Positions 13,342 through 21,171 of a stretch of 32,952 nt of DNA are shown here, piece after piece. How positions within the stretch are numbered: the first letter of the stretch is position 1; each line of letters starts with the position of its first letter. Below the pieces are notes generated by a model. That model saw only the letters and a list, made by a program, of their open reading frames with translations. It made no database searches and was not told where the DNA came from. This DNA is from a virus: positions 1-32,952 of IMG/VR virus record IMGVR_UViG_3300035684_000008, one strand, 5' to 3'. Position numbers and translations under genes: made by a program.

Positions 13342-13555
13342 CTGTGTCCAGTGTGGTGACGAGATCCCCGAGCCGGAGCCGAAACCCGAACCGACGCGAT
13401 CGCTCTGCGACGCCTGTGCCGAGGATATCGACGAAGGGATCCCGGAGCGGTTCAGACCGCGCTGCTTGGGCTGTAACGGGCCAATCGACGACAGTACGCC
13501 CGTATACGAGACCTTCCGCGGTCGCCTCTGTAAAGCCTGTGGGATCGGCCGATGA
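13331..13555 (+). CDS. Double zinc-ribbon protein
   Basis: 74 residues from the ATG at 13331, chosen because the Cys pattern begins at residue 5 and GGAAAGC precedes it. Four CxxC pairs are present: Cys5/8, Cys26/29, Cys45/48 and Cys67/70. They form two complete ribbons separated by a Pro/Glu-rich linker and a helix. The protein is likely to bind two zinc ions. A nucleic-acid or protein contact role is typical but unproven. Placed in the small-gene row between the two terminase genes. Confidence 0.75.
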   Translation: MPNSCVQCGDEIPEPEPKPEPTRSLCDACAEDIDEGIPERFRPRCLGCNGPIDDSTPVYETFRGRLCKACGIGR

Positions 13556-13722
13556 GTACGGCGCTCCCGGAGATCGGTCGTTACCTCGATAAGGTAGCTT
13601 GGCTCCTGTTCTTCAACGCGTCCCTGATATTTCTTTACAAGCGGGACCTCGGTAGGGCCGTGGCGTGCATCGCTTTCGCGACTTACTTCATGTTAGCCCT
13701 CCACCTCGGAGCAGCGAAATGA
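13552..13722 (+). CDS. Small membrane protein, 56 residues
   Basis: Starts with an ATG that overlaps the preceding stop (ATGA). Two hydrophobic helices are visible, about 16-31 (VAWLLFFNASLIFLYK) and about 36-53 (AVACIAFATYFMLALHL), with a short basic loop between (KRDLGR). This small two-helix layout is compatible with a holin or another phage membrane protein. It is not next to the endolysin, so the role is open. Confidence 0.6.
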   Translation: MSTALPEIGRYLDKVAWLLFFNASLIFLYKRDLGRAVACIAFATYFMLALHLGAAK

Positions 13723-14066
13723 TCTATCGTAAAAAGGCAGAGGACTACTGGCGAGATATCCAGCTCGGAACGACGGCGGATCCCGTGACTATTCTGGAGA
13801 AGGCGCTGAAAGAAGCGCACGAAGCGGGACGATACCTAGCGTATCGGGACTTCCGCGGGGACCTCGGCCGGATCCGCCTAGCTTCCATTTTCGACCGCGT
13901 TCGCGCGGACGTAATCGCCCGAGCCTTCCGCTGGTTCGTCGGTTGGACCTGGCGCCTTCCCTTCGTCGTCGTTACCCGTAAGAACCTCGAGGGCTGGACC
14001 GATCAGGTCGTCGACCATGCCGTGTGGCGGACCGCGCGCGTATTCCGCGGAGAGGAGGCGCCGTGA
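13719..14066 (+). CDS. Unknown phage protein
   Basis: 115 residues from the ATG at 13719, overlapping the previous stop (ATGA). A helix (ILEKALKEAHEAGRYLAYRDF) near 25-45 is followed by a basic, aromatic, partly hydrophobic region (ARAFRWFVGWTWRLPFVVV) near 73-91, which could associate with a membrane. No family recognised. Confidence 0.6.
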   Translation: MIYRKKAEDYWRDIQLGTTADPVTILEKALKEAHEAGRYLAYRDFRGDLGRIRLASIFDRVRADVIARAFRWFVGWTWRLPFVVVTRKNLEGWTDQVVDHAVWRTARVFRGEEAP

Positions 14067-14536
14067 CCGGGTCCACTTGGTTCCTGACCTCCGGAAAGCT
14101 TCTAGGCGAGGACTTCAACGAACGTATGAATCGCTTCGGTCTGATCGTTGAGAACGCTGAAAGGAATTGGGATCTCAGCGACCGCGACGAAAATGCCCTC
14201 CGTACCGCGAACGCGTTACTAGCTTTTCGGAAGGCGGAGATAGAACGCCTTCGGCGCCGTATAGACGGCCTCGAGCTCAACGCTGAGATCGTAGATAGGA
14301 ACACCCACGACTGGATGGCCGAGAACGAGAGCCTGAGGGCCGAGCTGGCGCGGCTTCGGTTGAAGCACGGAGGAGTCGGGATGGGGATGGTTTACGGCCC
14401 GGCTAGCTGTGGTATCTGCGGGAAGATGAGCGAGGACTATCACCCGATGGGGCGGTCCCAGGTCTGCGTACAGTGCTTCGAGGGGTTCCCCGAATCGTTC
14501 TATAAAGCAGCAGAGGAACAGCGAGACGATATATGA
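14063..14536 (+). CDS. Coiled-coil protein with a C-terminal zinc ribbon
   Basis: 157 residues from the GTG at 14063, overlapping the preceding stop (GTGA). Residues about 45-102 form an uninterrupted charged helix (LLAFRKAEIERLRRRI, ENESLRAELARLRLK) likely to be a coiled coil. The end carries CGIC (Cys116/Cys119) and CVQC (Cys135/Cys138), a four-Cys zinc ribbon. A dimer with two small zinc heads is plausible. Function unknown. Confidence 0.65.
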   Translation: MTGSTWFLTSGKLLGEDFNERMNRFGLIVENAERNWDLSDRDENALRTANALLAFRKAEIERLRRRIDGLELNAEIVDRNTHDWMAENESLRAELARLRLKHGGVGMGMVYGPASCGICGKMSEDYHPMGRSQVCVQCFEGFPESFYKAAEEQRDDI

Positions 14537-14658
14537 CTCTCTGGGACCTCCGCCAGGCGATCGAGACGAGGACGCCCGTCTGGGCGATGGTCGCGCTTTA
14601 CGCGGTCGCTACCGGCCTCGTCTGGTACGTCCTTACCCGAGGTGGCCGTAAGGGATGA
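14533..14658 (+). CDS. Single-span membrane peptide, 41 residues
   Basis: Begins at an ATG overlapping the previous stop (ATGA). Residues about 16-34 are hydrophobic (VWAMVALYAVATGLVWYVL), with a basic C-terminus (TRGGRKG), so the N-terminus is probably outside or the protein is tail-anchored. Its stop overlaps the large terminase start. Short phage membrane genes at this place are often of unknown role. Confidence 0.55.
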   Translation: MTLWDLRQAIETRTPVWAMVALYAVATGLVWYVLTRGGRKG

Positions 14659-16154
14659 GCAGTAGCCTCGCGGCCCAGGAACGGCGCCTGATCGAGCTCG
14701 CGACGGAGGAGACGCTCGAGCTCGCGCGAAAGGGCCTCCTCACCTTCACGGCGTTCACGAAGCCGAATTACGAAATCAACTGGCACCACCGCGAGCTCTG
14801 TCGCGTCCTGAATCGGTTTATCCGCGGCGAGATTAAGCGCCTTATGATTTTCATGCCGCCTCGCCACGGGAAGTCCGAGCTCGTCAGCCGGCGCCTTCCG
14901 GCGATGCTTCACGGGCTTTACCCGAACGATGAGATTATGTCGGCGACTTACAATAACGAGCTCGCCGCCGATATGACCGCCGACGTTCAGAGGATCATGG
15001 AAAGGCCCAGCTATCAGCTGCTGTTCCCCGAGTCCAAGATTACGCCCGAGGGAACCGTCTCGAGGTTCGCGCGGAACGCCCACGAGCATGAGCTGATCCC
15101 GGTCAAGCGCGCGGACGGGTCGATGTTCTATCCCGAGGGATCGTACAGGTCTCAGGGGATCGGCGGCACCTTCACGGGCCGCGGCGCGAACTGGATCCTC
15201 GTCGACGACCCGTACAAGGGGCGTGAGGAGGCCGACTCGAAAGCGGTTCGAGAGGCAGTCTGGAAATTCTACACCGGCACGCTGTATACGCGTCAGGAGA
15301 AGGACGCCTCAATCCTGATCACCATGACCCGCTGGCACGAGGACGACCTCGCCGGGCGCCTCCTCGCTCAAGCGAAGGCGGATCCGGAGGCCGATCAGTG
15401 GGAGGTCGTCAGCTTTCCGGCGATCCGAGAGACGCTCGATAACCCGCGGGATCCCCGCCCCCTCGGAGAGGCGCTATGGCCCGCGAAGAAAAACCGCGAG
15501 GCGCTTCTGAAGAATAAGAAGCTCGGGATCCGCGACTGGTCCTCTATCTGGCAACAGAACCCGCAGGTCGAAGGCGGGAACGTGATCAAGGAGAGCTGGT
15601 TCAAGTTCTATAAGACGCTGCCGACCCGCTTCGACCAGGTCGTCGACTCCTGGGATTTCGCGGTGAAGGACAAGAAGGGCGCGGACTTCAACGTCGGGCT
15701 GAAGCTTGGGCGCCTCGGGGCGGACAAATACCTCATCCACCAGGAGCGCGGGCAGTGGCCCTTCCCGGTCACGTGCCAGAAGGTCGTCGAGCTCCGGAAC
15801 CGAAAGCCCGTCAGTACGAAGCTACTGTTCGAGGCCAAGGCGAACGGGCCGGCCGTTAAGCAGACGCTCCAGTCGTACGTCTCGGGGATCGTCGAGATCG
15901 AGCCTCGAGGCGATAAGCTCGCGCGAACCCACGCGGTCAGCCCCGAAATCCAGGGCGGGAACGTCTGGCTACCCCACCCCGAGATTGCGCCGTGGATCGT
16001 CGAATGGCTCGCGGAGGTCTGTGCCTTCCCGGCCGGTGTCCACGACGACCGAGTTGACGCACTCACCCAGGCCCTGGACGAGCTCCGTAAAGCTTCCGTT
16101 CTGTACGTCCCCCTCTCGGGCCATGGCACGGGAGTGGTATATTCAGGCCGGTAA
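14655..16154 (+). CDS. terL: Terminase large subunit
   Basis: 499 residues. ATPase: Walker A-like MPPRHGKS (67-74) with Lys73; Walker B ILVDDPY (181-187) with Asp184/Asp185; motif III-like ITMTRWHEDDL (222-232). Nuclease: VDSWDFA (Asp331, Asp334), FEAKANG (Glu393) and HDDRVDAL (Asp464, Asp465 and Asp468), the RNase H-like metal sites that cut concatemeric DNA. The N-terminal adenine-binding region is around 35-45. It packages phage DNA into the capsid with the portal, whose gene is 8 kb downstream. The stop overlaps nothing; the next gene follows after 62 bases. Confidence 0.95.
   Translation: MSSSLAAQERRLIELATEETLELARKGLLTFTAFTKPNYEINWHHRELCRVLNRFIRGEIKRLMIFMPPRHGKSELVSRRLPAMLHGLYPNDEIMSATYNNELAADMTADVQRIMERPSYQLLFPESKITPEGTVSRFARNAHEHELIPVKRADGSMFYPEGSYRSQGIGGTFTGRGANWILVDDPYKGREEADSKAVREAVWKFYTGTLYTRQEKDASILITMTRWHEDDLAGRLLAQAKADPEADQWEVVSFPAIRETLDNPRDPRPLGEALWPAKKNREALLKNKKLGIRDWSSIWQQNPQVEGGNVIKESWFKFYKTLPTRFDQVVDSWDFAVKDKKGADFNVGLKLGRLGADKYLIHQERGQWPFPVTCQKVVELRNRKPVSTKLLFEAKANGPAVKQTLQSYVSGIVEIEPRGDKLARTHAVSPEIQGGNVWLPHPEIAPWIVEWLAEVCAFPAGVHDDRVDALTQALDELRKASVLYVPLSGHGTGVVYSGR
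16138..16143 (+). promoter_or_regulatory. Candidate -10 box (TATATT) at the terL 3' end
   Basis: TATATTCAGGCCGG repeats the sequence before the small terminase gene (TATATTCAGGCGGC at 12711). The box lies inside the last codons of the large terminase. A following ATATAAGC is a second AT-rich spot. No -35 box is clear. Confidence 0.25.
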
Positions 16155-16216
16155 GCGTCGAACTCTCGACGCCCTAAATATAAGCGGGCCGTCAAGCCGC
16201 GGAACGGAGGTAAGTC

Positions 16217-16474
16217 GTGACCGACCTGGAGCTGTTCATCGAGTACATGCAGGGGCGCCTTGACCCTCGGGACTTGCCCCCGGCTCCTGACGAAGGGTAC
16301 AACGAGAGCCAACCCGCGCTGCCTCCGGAGCTCTCCGACCTGGAAGTGAACCGGATCACGGCGCGGATTATCGCGGAGGCCCTGAAGCGTGACAAAGCGA
16401 AAAAGAAGGTCGAGCCGAAAGTGGGCAGCCAACCGAAGTATGGCCCGCTATCTCAAGGCGAGGGCTCTCGATAG
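16217..16474 (+). CDS. Unknown small protein
   Basis: 85 residues from a GTG with GGAACGGAGG upstream. The N-terminus is acidic and Pro-rich (LDPRDLPPAPDEG), the middle helical (LEVNRITARIIAEALKRDK) and the end basic with Lys repeats. It may be a small head- or terminase-associated protein from its place in the late region. No family recognised. Confidence 0.6.
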   Translation: MTDLELFIEYMQGRLDPRDLPPAPDEGYNESQPALPPELSDLEVNRITARIIAEALKRDKAKKKVEPKVGSQPKYGPLSQGEGSR

Positions 16475-16514
16475 CATCGCGATCGGCCTCAAACGAGTTC
16501 AATAGGAGGATCCC

Positions 16515-16823
16515 ATGCCAAATATCCCAGCCCAGGAATTCCACTTCAAGCGTCTCTCGCAGCACCGCGGGTACGACTACAAGATCCTCCGGCGCGAGGC
16601 GATCCCTCAGCCCGAGTATATCGCCGTCGCCGAAAACCTCTCCCTAAGGACCGACGTCCACCTCACCGAGGCCGCGGCCGAGCAGGAGATCCGCGAGTCG
16701 ATCGAGCGTACCTACGCCGAGACCTTCGGGAAGCAGCAGGCCCCGCAGAAGCAGGACGCGGCACCGAAGGCTGCCGAGGCTCCCGCCGACGCAGGAAAGA
16801 AGGCCAAGGGTAAGGCAGCCTGA
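16515..16823 (+). CDS. Unknown small protein with a Lys/Ala-rich tail
   Basis: 102 residues, with AGGAGG before the ATG. The first 60 residues are mixed alpha/beta; the C-terminal third (about 72-102) is low-complexity with Ala, Lys, Pro and Gln repeats (AAPKAAEAPADAGKKAKGKAA). The basic tail could contact DNA. No family recognised. Confidence 0.65.
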   Translation: MPNIPAQEFHFKRLSQHRGYDYKILRREAIPQPEYIAVAENLSLRTDVHLTEAAAEQEIRESIERTYAETFGKQQAPQKQDAAPKAAEAPADAGKKAKGKAA

Positions 16824-16860
16824 TCCGTAGTTTCACCTAGTAAACAGCGAGGCTTTTGGA

Positions 16861-17112
16861 ATGGATATCAGAACGTTCAATCGGGAAATCGAGGGCCGGA
16901 TCCGTCTCGCGCGTAAGCGCCTCGCGGCGGATATCACGGTTCACAGCGAGACGTACAAGAACGAGAGGATCGATATTACCCGCGAGGCCGGCGAGGGCGG
17001 GAAGTTCTTCGCGTTCGTCAAAGGATCAGTGGTAGCCCGAGGCTTCAATCAGAGCGAAGTTCTCGAGGAGGCCCGCGAGTACATCGATTATAAGGCGGGG
17101 CGGTTAAGGTAA
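16861..17112 (+). CDS. Unknown small protein, paralogue-like N-terminus shared with next gene
   Basis: 83 residues. The N-terminus MDIRTFNREIEGRI matches the start of the next gene (MDLKKLNRDVESRL) with the same pattern of hydrophobic and charged residues. The rest is beta-rich (KFFAFVKGSVVARGF) and ends in a helix. It overlaps the next gene's start by one base (TAATG). No family recognised. Confidence 0.65.
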   Translation: MDIRTFNREIEGRIRLARKRLAADITVHSETYKNERIDITREAGEGGKFFAFVKGSVVARGFNQSEVLEEAREYIDYKAGRLR

Positions 17113-17366
17113 TGGACCTCAAGAAGCTAAACCGGGACGTCGAGTCCCGCTTGAAGAAAAAGCTTTCTGCCGGATCCGCGGAGAATACCCGCGAGGCAGA
17201 GCGATCGATCGATAGCGTCTGGTCATCTTTGCGGGCTGCCGTAACGGGCGCGGAGCACCTCAGCTACCTGCTTAACGACGTCGACGAGCGGGAGCTCTCC
17301 GGAGCGGCCCAGCGCCGCCTGGCAGAAATCAGGAGCCTTACTCAGCAAATCTCAAGGGTCCTCTGA
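17112..17366 (+). CDS. Unknown small helical protein, paralogue-like N-terminus
   Basis: 84 residues, starting one base inside the previous stop. After the shared N-terminal phrase (MDLKKLNRDVESRL) the protein is helical: SIDSVWSSLRAAVTGAEHL and SGAAQRRLAEIRSLTQQIS. It may be a small coiled-coil protein. No family recognised; position suggests a virion or assembly role. Confidence 0.6.
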   Translation: MDLKKLNRDVESRLKKKLSAGSAENTREAERSIDSVWSSLRAAVTGAEHLSYLLNDVDERELSGAAQRRLAEIRSLTQQISRVL

Positions 17367-17367
17367 T

Positions 17368-17733
17368 ATGGCAGCCGGACAGTACCCAATCCTCATCGAA
17401 CAGGGCGCGACGTTCGCCCTCGACCTGATCGTGAAGTCGTCGCCGACGGAGCAGGCTCCGGCGGGAGAACCGATCGACCTGGCGGGCGCGACGATCACGG
17501 GCCAGATCAGACCGGACGCCGGGTCCGATAAAATCCTCGCGACGTTCGACGGCATCGTTACGGATCCCGCGTCGGGCGGCCTCACGCTTCTGATCCCGGC
17601 CGCTCGGACGCGCGCGATCGACCCTTTCACTTATCCCGACGCTGTGTATGATATCCTCATCACGTTCCCGAACGGCACCGTTCGGCGGCTGATCGAGGGG
17701 ACGGTCACCATATCGCCGGGAGTTACTCGTTGA
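17368..17733 (+). CDS. Conserved phage beta-sandwich protein (fibre-adjacent)
   Basis: 121 residues. The pattern is IEQGATF (9-15), then PIDLAGATITGQIR (34-47), SGGLTLLIPAARTRAI, YDILITFPNGTVRRLIEGTVTISP (near the end). It recurs in phages as a small protein next to tail or baseplate genes. An immunoglobulin-like fold is probable. The role is unproven but the location directly before the fibre genes fits a virion part. It ends by overlapping the next gene (TTG start at 17730). Confidence 0.65.
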   Translation: MAAGQYPILIEQGATFALDLIVKSSPTEQAPAGEPIDLAGATITGQIRPDAGSDKILATFDGIVTDPASGGLTLLIPAARTRAIDPFTYPDAVYDILITFPNGTVRRLIEGTVTISPGVTR

Positions 17734-18113
17734 GCACAGTCGTCGAGGTCCAGCTCGATTCAATCGTCGTCGAGGCTACCGTTCCCGCGGCGCCGGCGAT
17801 TCACGTTTTGCCCGGGCAGCGGCCCCACGTCGAGGTCATTTTCGCGGGGACTCAGGGCCCGCCCGGGAGCTTCTGGAAGCCGACGGAGGTCAGAGGAACC
17901 CGTACCGTGACTGCGGCTGACCTCGAGCTCGGCGGCTTCGCGCTCCCTTCCCTTCCCGCCTCCAACCTCTCGTTCGTTATCGACGGCGTCTCCATCGTTT
18001 ATGGCCCAGGTCGAGACCTCGACGTACAGGGCACCCTCGTAACCTGGCGGGGTCAAGGCCTTGACGGTAAGCTCGTCGAGGGAGACGAAATCCACTATCG
18101 ATATTTTGTTTAA
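17730..18113 (+). CDS. Virion protein with the shared fibre beta domain
   Basis: 127 residues from a TTG that overlaps the previous stop. The N-terminal 30 residues are Val/Pro-rich, then AGTQGPPGSF is a short collagen-like stretch. Residues about 55-127 hold a beta-rich unit (FVIDGVSIVYGPGRDLD, LVTW, GDEIHYRYF) that I align by eye with the C-terminal unit of the next gene and a middle unit of the collagen-like fibre. The protein is probably a minor virion part joining the fibre set. The TTG start has no strong ribosome site and relies on coupling. Confidence 0.6.
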   Translation: MSTVVEVQLDSIVVEATVPAAPAIHVLPGQRPHVEVIFAGTQGPPGSFWKPTEVRGTRTVTAADLELGGFALPSLPASNLSFVIDGVSIVYGPGRDLDVQGTLVTWRGQGLDGKLVEGDEIHYRYFV

Positions 18114-18121
18114 AAAAGATT

Positions 18122-18151
18122 TTGCGCCACGCGAAATTTTGTTGCTACACT
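18122..18151 (+). promoter_or_regulatory. Candidate promoter before the long fibre gene
   Basis: TTGCGC (18122-18127), 18-base spacer, TACACT (18146-18151). A short AT-rich patch (18111-18151) interrupts the GC-rich late region. Transcription would start about 70 bases before the ATG at 18228. CCAGGAG precedes that ATG. Confidence 0.5.
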
Positions 18152-18227
18152 TCTTGGGCACCGTTTCGAGGAGTAGCAGCAACCGACTAACCGGCCTCAA
18201 AGGACGAGGCCAGGAGTTCAATTTCAC

Positions 18228-19703
18228 ATGGCACAGAATTACACGAAAGTTTCCCGTAGGTTCCTTGGTACCGACGTCGAGCAGTCGCTCAATAAAGCCG
18301 ACGCCGCGATGCCGGCAGCCGAAAAGCAGGGCCTGATCGACGCGACGAACGCCGAGATCGCCCGCGCCACCGCCGCCGAAGGCGCCCTCGGTGGACGGAT
18401 CGACAGCGAAGTTACCGCCCGCCAGGCCGGTGACCAGACCAACGCCGACGCGATCGCCGCCGAAGCCTCTCGCGCCGCCGGCGTCGAAGGTCAGATTCAG
18501 AGCGACCTCACCGCCGAGATCGCTCGCGCAACCGATGCCGAGGACGCTCTCGGCGAGGACCTCGCCTCCGAGATCGCCTCTCGCGTCTCCGAAGTGGGCC
18601 GGGTCGAAGGCCTGGTTTCCTCCGAAGCCAGCCGCGCTCAGGGCGTGGAAGCCGGCCTGCGGACCGACGTCGACGCCGCTCGCGCGATCGCTGACGCCGC
18701 CATGCCGATGGCTCAGAAGCAAGCTCTGATCGACGCCACCGCCGCCGAGGCGACGCGCGCTCAGGCCGCGGAAGCTGCTCTCGGCGTTCGTATCGACAAC
18801 GTCCTGGACAACGCGGATCCCGCGGCTCTCGACTCCTTGGCTGAAGTCGTCGAGGCTTTCCAACAGGCTGACGCCAACCTCAACGGCGCCATCACCGCCC
18901 TGGCCAACGCGGCCGGTAGCGGCCTGACCGACGAGATCGCGGCCCGCGAAGCCGGCGACCTCGCCGAAAAGAACCGCGCGATGGCGGCCGAAGCCGACCT
19001 CCAGAGCAAGATCGACGCGGAGAAAACCCGCGCCGAGGGCGCTGAAGGCCAGCTCCAGAGCCTGATCGGGAACGAAGTCTCCCGCGCCACGGCTCAGGAA
19101 GGCCAGCTCGCTCAGTCGATCGCGAACGAAGCGACCCGCGCTCTCGCGGCCGAACAGGCCGTCGACGGTCGCGTCGACCAGGAGATCGAAGACCGCGAGA
19201 GCGAAATCTCCCGCGTCGAAGGCCTCGTCTCCGCTGAAGCCTCGACCGCACGGGCCGCCGAAGCCGCCGCACAGGCGACCGCGAACGCTGCCCTGCCGAA
19301 GGCCGGCGGGACGATGTCCGGCGAGCTGTTCATGGGCTCCGACGAGTCGATGAACCGCATCCGGAACCTCGCGGATCCGGTCAACGCCTTCGACGCCGCC
19401 AACCGGCGCTTCGTCCTCGAGAACGGCTCGATCTCCAAGAAGCAGCTGTTCGTCCTTCCCGGCTCCGTCGGCCAGCCTCCGACCAGCTACTTCCTCGATC
19501 TCGACTACGTTGCCAAGGTCGACTCGATCTCCTTCATCTCGGACGGCCTCGAGCTGACCGAGGGCGCGGACTACGACTACACCGTCGACTACACCGGCGG
19601 TGTGGGCGGCAAGACCCGCGTGACGATGGGACCGAACCTCCGCAGCGGTGGCGCAACGCCTCTGCTCGCCGGCGACACGGTGGTGATCAAGTACGGGCGC
19701 TAA
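18228..19703 (+). CDS. Long coiled-coil tail fibre protein
   Basis: 491 residues. The N-terminus MAQNYTKVSRRFL resembles that of the next fibre gene and probably anchors to the tail. Residues about 25-365 are Ala/Glu/Arg-rich helix-forming repeats (EIARATDAEDAL, EVSRVEGLVS, EASRAQGVEAG types), consistent with a long trimeric coiled-coil shaft. At about 366-408 is GGTMSGELFMGSDESMNRIRNL, a small fibre motif (GGTM.G) that often precedes a terminal domain. The last 85 residues form a beta unit (YFLDLDYVAKVDSISF, GDTVVIKYGR) shared with neighbouring proteins. It likely reaches host cells or holds later fibre parts. No chaperone or self-cleaving domain was seen. Confidence 0.8.
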   Translation: MAQNYTKVSRRFLGTDVEQSLNKADAAMPAAEKQGLIDATNAEIARATAAEGALGGRIDSEVTARQAGDQTNADAIAAEASRAAGVEGQIQSDLTAEIARATDAEDALGEDLASEIASRVSEVGRVEGLVSSEASRAQGVEAGLRTDVDAARAIADAAMPMAQKQALIDATAAEATRAQAAEAALGVRIDNVLDNADPAALDSLAEVVEAFQQADANLNGAITALANAAGSGLTDEIAAREAGDLAEKNRAMAAEADLQSKIDAEKTRAEGAEGQLQSLIGNEVSRATAQEGQLAQSIANEATRALAAEQAVDGRVDQEIEDRESEISRVEGLVSAEASTARAAEAAAQATANAALPKAGGTMSGELFMGSDESMNRIRNLADPVNAFDAANRRFVLENGSISKKQLFVLPGSVGQPPTSYFLDLDYVAKVDSISFISDGLELTEGADYDYTVDYTGGVGGKTRVTMGPNLRSGGATPLLAGDTVVIKYGR

Positions 19704-19734
19704 TCTAGGGCAACAGGAATAGCGCCAGTAAGCT

Positions 19735-19770
19735 AGCGGAGGCCTACTCACGGACGGGTGGGCCTCCGCT
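19735..19770 (+). terminator. Hairpin between the first and second fibre genes
   Basis: AGCGGAGGCCTAC (19735-19747) pairs with GTGGGCCTCCGCT (19758-19770), 13 pairs with one GU. There is no T-run; the next gene's ribosome site follows at once. It may be a processing or stability element rather than a full terminator. Confidence 0.5.
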
Positions 19771-19790
19771 GGATCACGGAGGAGTACATC

Positions 19791-21086
19791 ATGGCACAGG
19801 TCCCAACTAAGATTCGCAGACGGTATTTACAGAACGCCATCGTCGGCGTCGACCAGGTCGACGAGACGATCGCGCTGAACTCGCGCGTCGGTGGCGCGTT
19901 CGTTCTCCGCGGGGACTTCGATCCCTCGCTCCAGACTTTCCCACTCCACCCAAACAAGGGCGATACGTACGAGGCCTCCGGCCCCGGAGTTATCGGATCC
20001 GAGCGTTTCGCAGAGGGCGACCTTGCTCATTACGACGGCGCGAAGTGGCTCCGGATCCGGAACGAGGTCGACGCCGAGTTCGTCGCCGCCCGGATCTCCG
20101 AAATCCCCGCCGCGCGGAAGCTGCCGATCACGCTGGACGCTCAGAGTCTCTCTGACGGTTTCGTGACGCTGCCCTTCGTGGTGGTCAACCAATCGGTGCA
20201 GGTCTCCGTCGAGGGCGTGATCCTCGAGGAAGGCTTCCACTACTCCCTCGGCGACGTCAACGTGGGCTCCGGTGTCATGAAGACTCGGGTCACCTTCCTG
20301 ACGCCTCTCCTTGCTGGCAGCTCGCAGGCGCTCGTCGAGGGAGATCGTTTGACGCTACAGGCCCACAGCCAGGTGAACCCCGGCCTCGTCGGTGACCAGG
20401 GGCCCGCCGGACCTCAGGGCCCGCAGGGTCCAGTCGGCCCCCAAGGTCCGGAAGGTCCTCAGGGACCAGCCGGGATCCAGGGAGCTCGAGGCGAGCAAGG
20501 CGTCCCCGGCAACACGGGCCCCCAGGGCGACCCAGGCCCGCAGGGACAGCGCGGGGAGCAGGGCTTGACGGGTCCGATGGGCCCTCAGGGTCCGATCGGT
20601 CCTACGGGCGCCACGGGGCCCGAGGGGCCTCGCGGAGAGCAAGGGATCCAGGGTATCCAAGGGATTCCGGGCGCTCAGGGTCCGCAGGGACCGAAGGGCG
20701 ATAAGGGAGACAAGGGCGACGCCGGCGAGGCCGGAGCTCAAGGCATCCAGGGGATCCAGGGCCCCGCTGGCGCGAAGGGCGACCAGGGCGAGCCGGGGAT
20801 TCAGGGTCCGCAGGGTATCCAAGGGCCTCAGGGCCCGATCGGACCTCAGGGCCCGCAAGGACCCGCCGGCTCCGACGCCGACGCTACTGCCGCGGTCGCG
20901 GCGGCGCGCGAAGGCGTCATGCTGAAGGCGTCGAACTTCTCGGACGTCGCCGATAAGGCGGTCGCTCGTACGAACCTCGGTCTCGGGTCGATGGCGACTC
21001 AGAGCGCAAACGCCGTAGCCATCACGGGCGGCACCGTCAACGGCGTCACGTTCGACGAGGTTGTTTTCGACGGCGGAACCTATTAA
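19791..21086 (+). CDS. Collagen-like tail fibre protein
   Basis: 431 residues from the ATG at 19791 (GGAGG just upstream). The N-terminal [13 protein letters not shown] matches the first fibre's start. Residues about 108-195 contain the beta unit shared with the two previous genes ([30 protein letters not shown]). Residues 201-359 are 53 uninterrupted Gly-X-Y triplets, often GPQ, GIQ, GPA and GPI, a collagen-type triple helix. The C-terminus has [19 protein letters not shown] and [13 protein letters not shown], motifs of fibre tips. It is likely a trimeric fibre part between tail and receptor-binding tip, where Pro gives stiffness. Confidence 0.85.
   Translation: MAQVPTKIRRRYLQNAIVGVDQVDETIALNSRVGGAFVLRGDFDPSLQTFPLHPNKGDTYEASGPGVIGSERFAEGDLAHYDGAKWLRIRNEVDAEFVAARISEIPAARKLPITLDAQSLSDGFVTLPFVVVNQSVQVSVEGVILEEGFHYSLGDVNVGSGVMKTRVTFLTPLLAGSSQALVEGDRLTLQAHSQVNPGLVGDQGPAGPQGPQGPVGPQGPEGPQGPAGIQGARGEQGVPGNTGPQGDPGPQGQRGEQGLTGPMGPQGPIGPTGATGPEGPRGEQGIQGIQGIPGAQGPQGPKGDKGDKGDAGEAGAQGIQGIQGPAGAKGDQGEPGIQGPQGIQGPQGPIGPQGPQGPAGSDADATAAVAAAREGVMLKASNFSDVADKAVARTNLGLGSMATQSANAVAITGGTVNGVTFDEVVFDGGTY
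20391..20867 (+). repeat. Collagen-type Gly-X-Y repeat tract (53 triplets)
   Basis: 477 bases coding for Gly at every third residue without a break. The nucleotide repeats (GGTCCTCAGGG, GGCCCGCAGGG and so on) are variable in the third base, so the tract looks selected at protein level and not recently expanded. Confidence 0.9.
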
Positions 21087-21105
21087 CACTTAAATCACTC
21101 AATCC

Positions 21106-21137
21106 GACCGGAGCTCCATCGCGAGCTCCGGTCTCTT
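21106..21137 (+). terminator. Hairpin between the second and third fibre genes
   Basis: GACCGGAGCT (21106-21115) pairs perfectly with AGCTCCGGTC (21124-21133), 10 pairs, followed by TCTT. A weak terminator or an RNA-processing site. Confidence 0.6.
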
Positions 21138-21171
21138 AACCCAGCTACATAGCAGATTTTCAGGGGGCCAT

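Noticed and set aside
16440-16505. 21-codon frame (MARYLKARALD...) between the 16217 and 16515 genes
   Set aside because: It has no ribosome site and is very short; overlap with the end of the previous gene and composition alone do not support a gene.
18228-19703. Repeats in the coiled-coil fibre as a CRISPR-like or tandem DNA repeat
   Set aside because: The similarity is at the protein level (heptad-type Ala/Glu/Arg pattern); DNA units vary in length and sequence with no spacer structure.
17760-19751. Very long open frame on the minus strand (663 codons) opposite the fibre gene
   Set aside because: It is antisense to the Ala/Glu-rich repeats of the coiled-coil fibre, and high-GC codon structure keeps the opposite strand open. 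No ribosome site or recognisable protein pattern.
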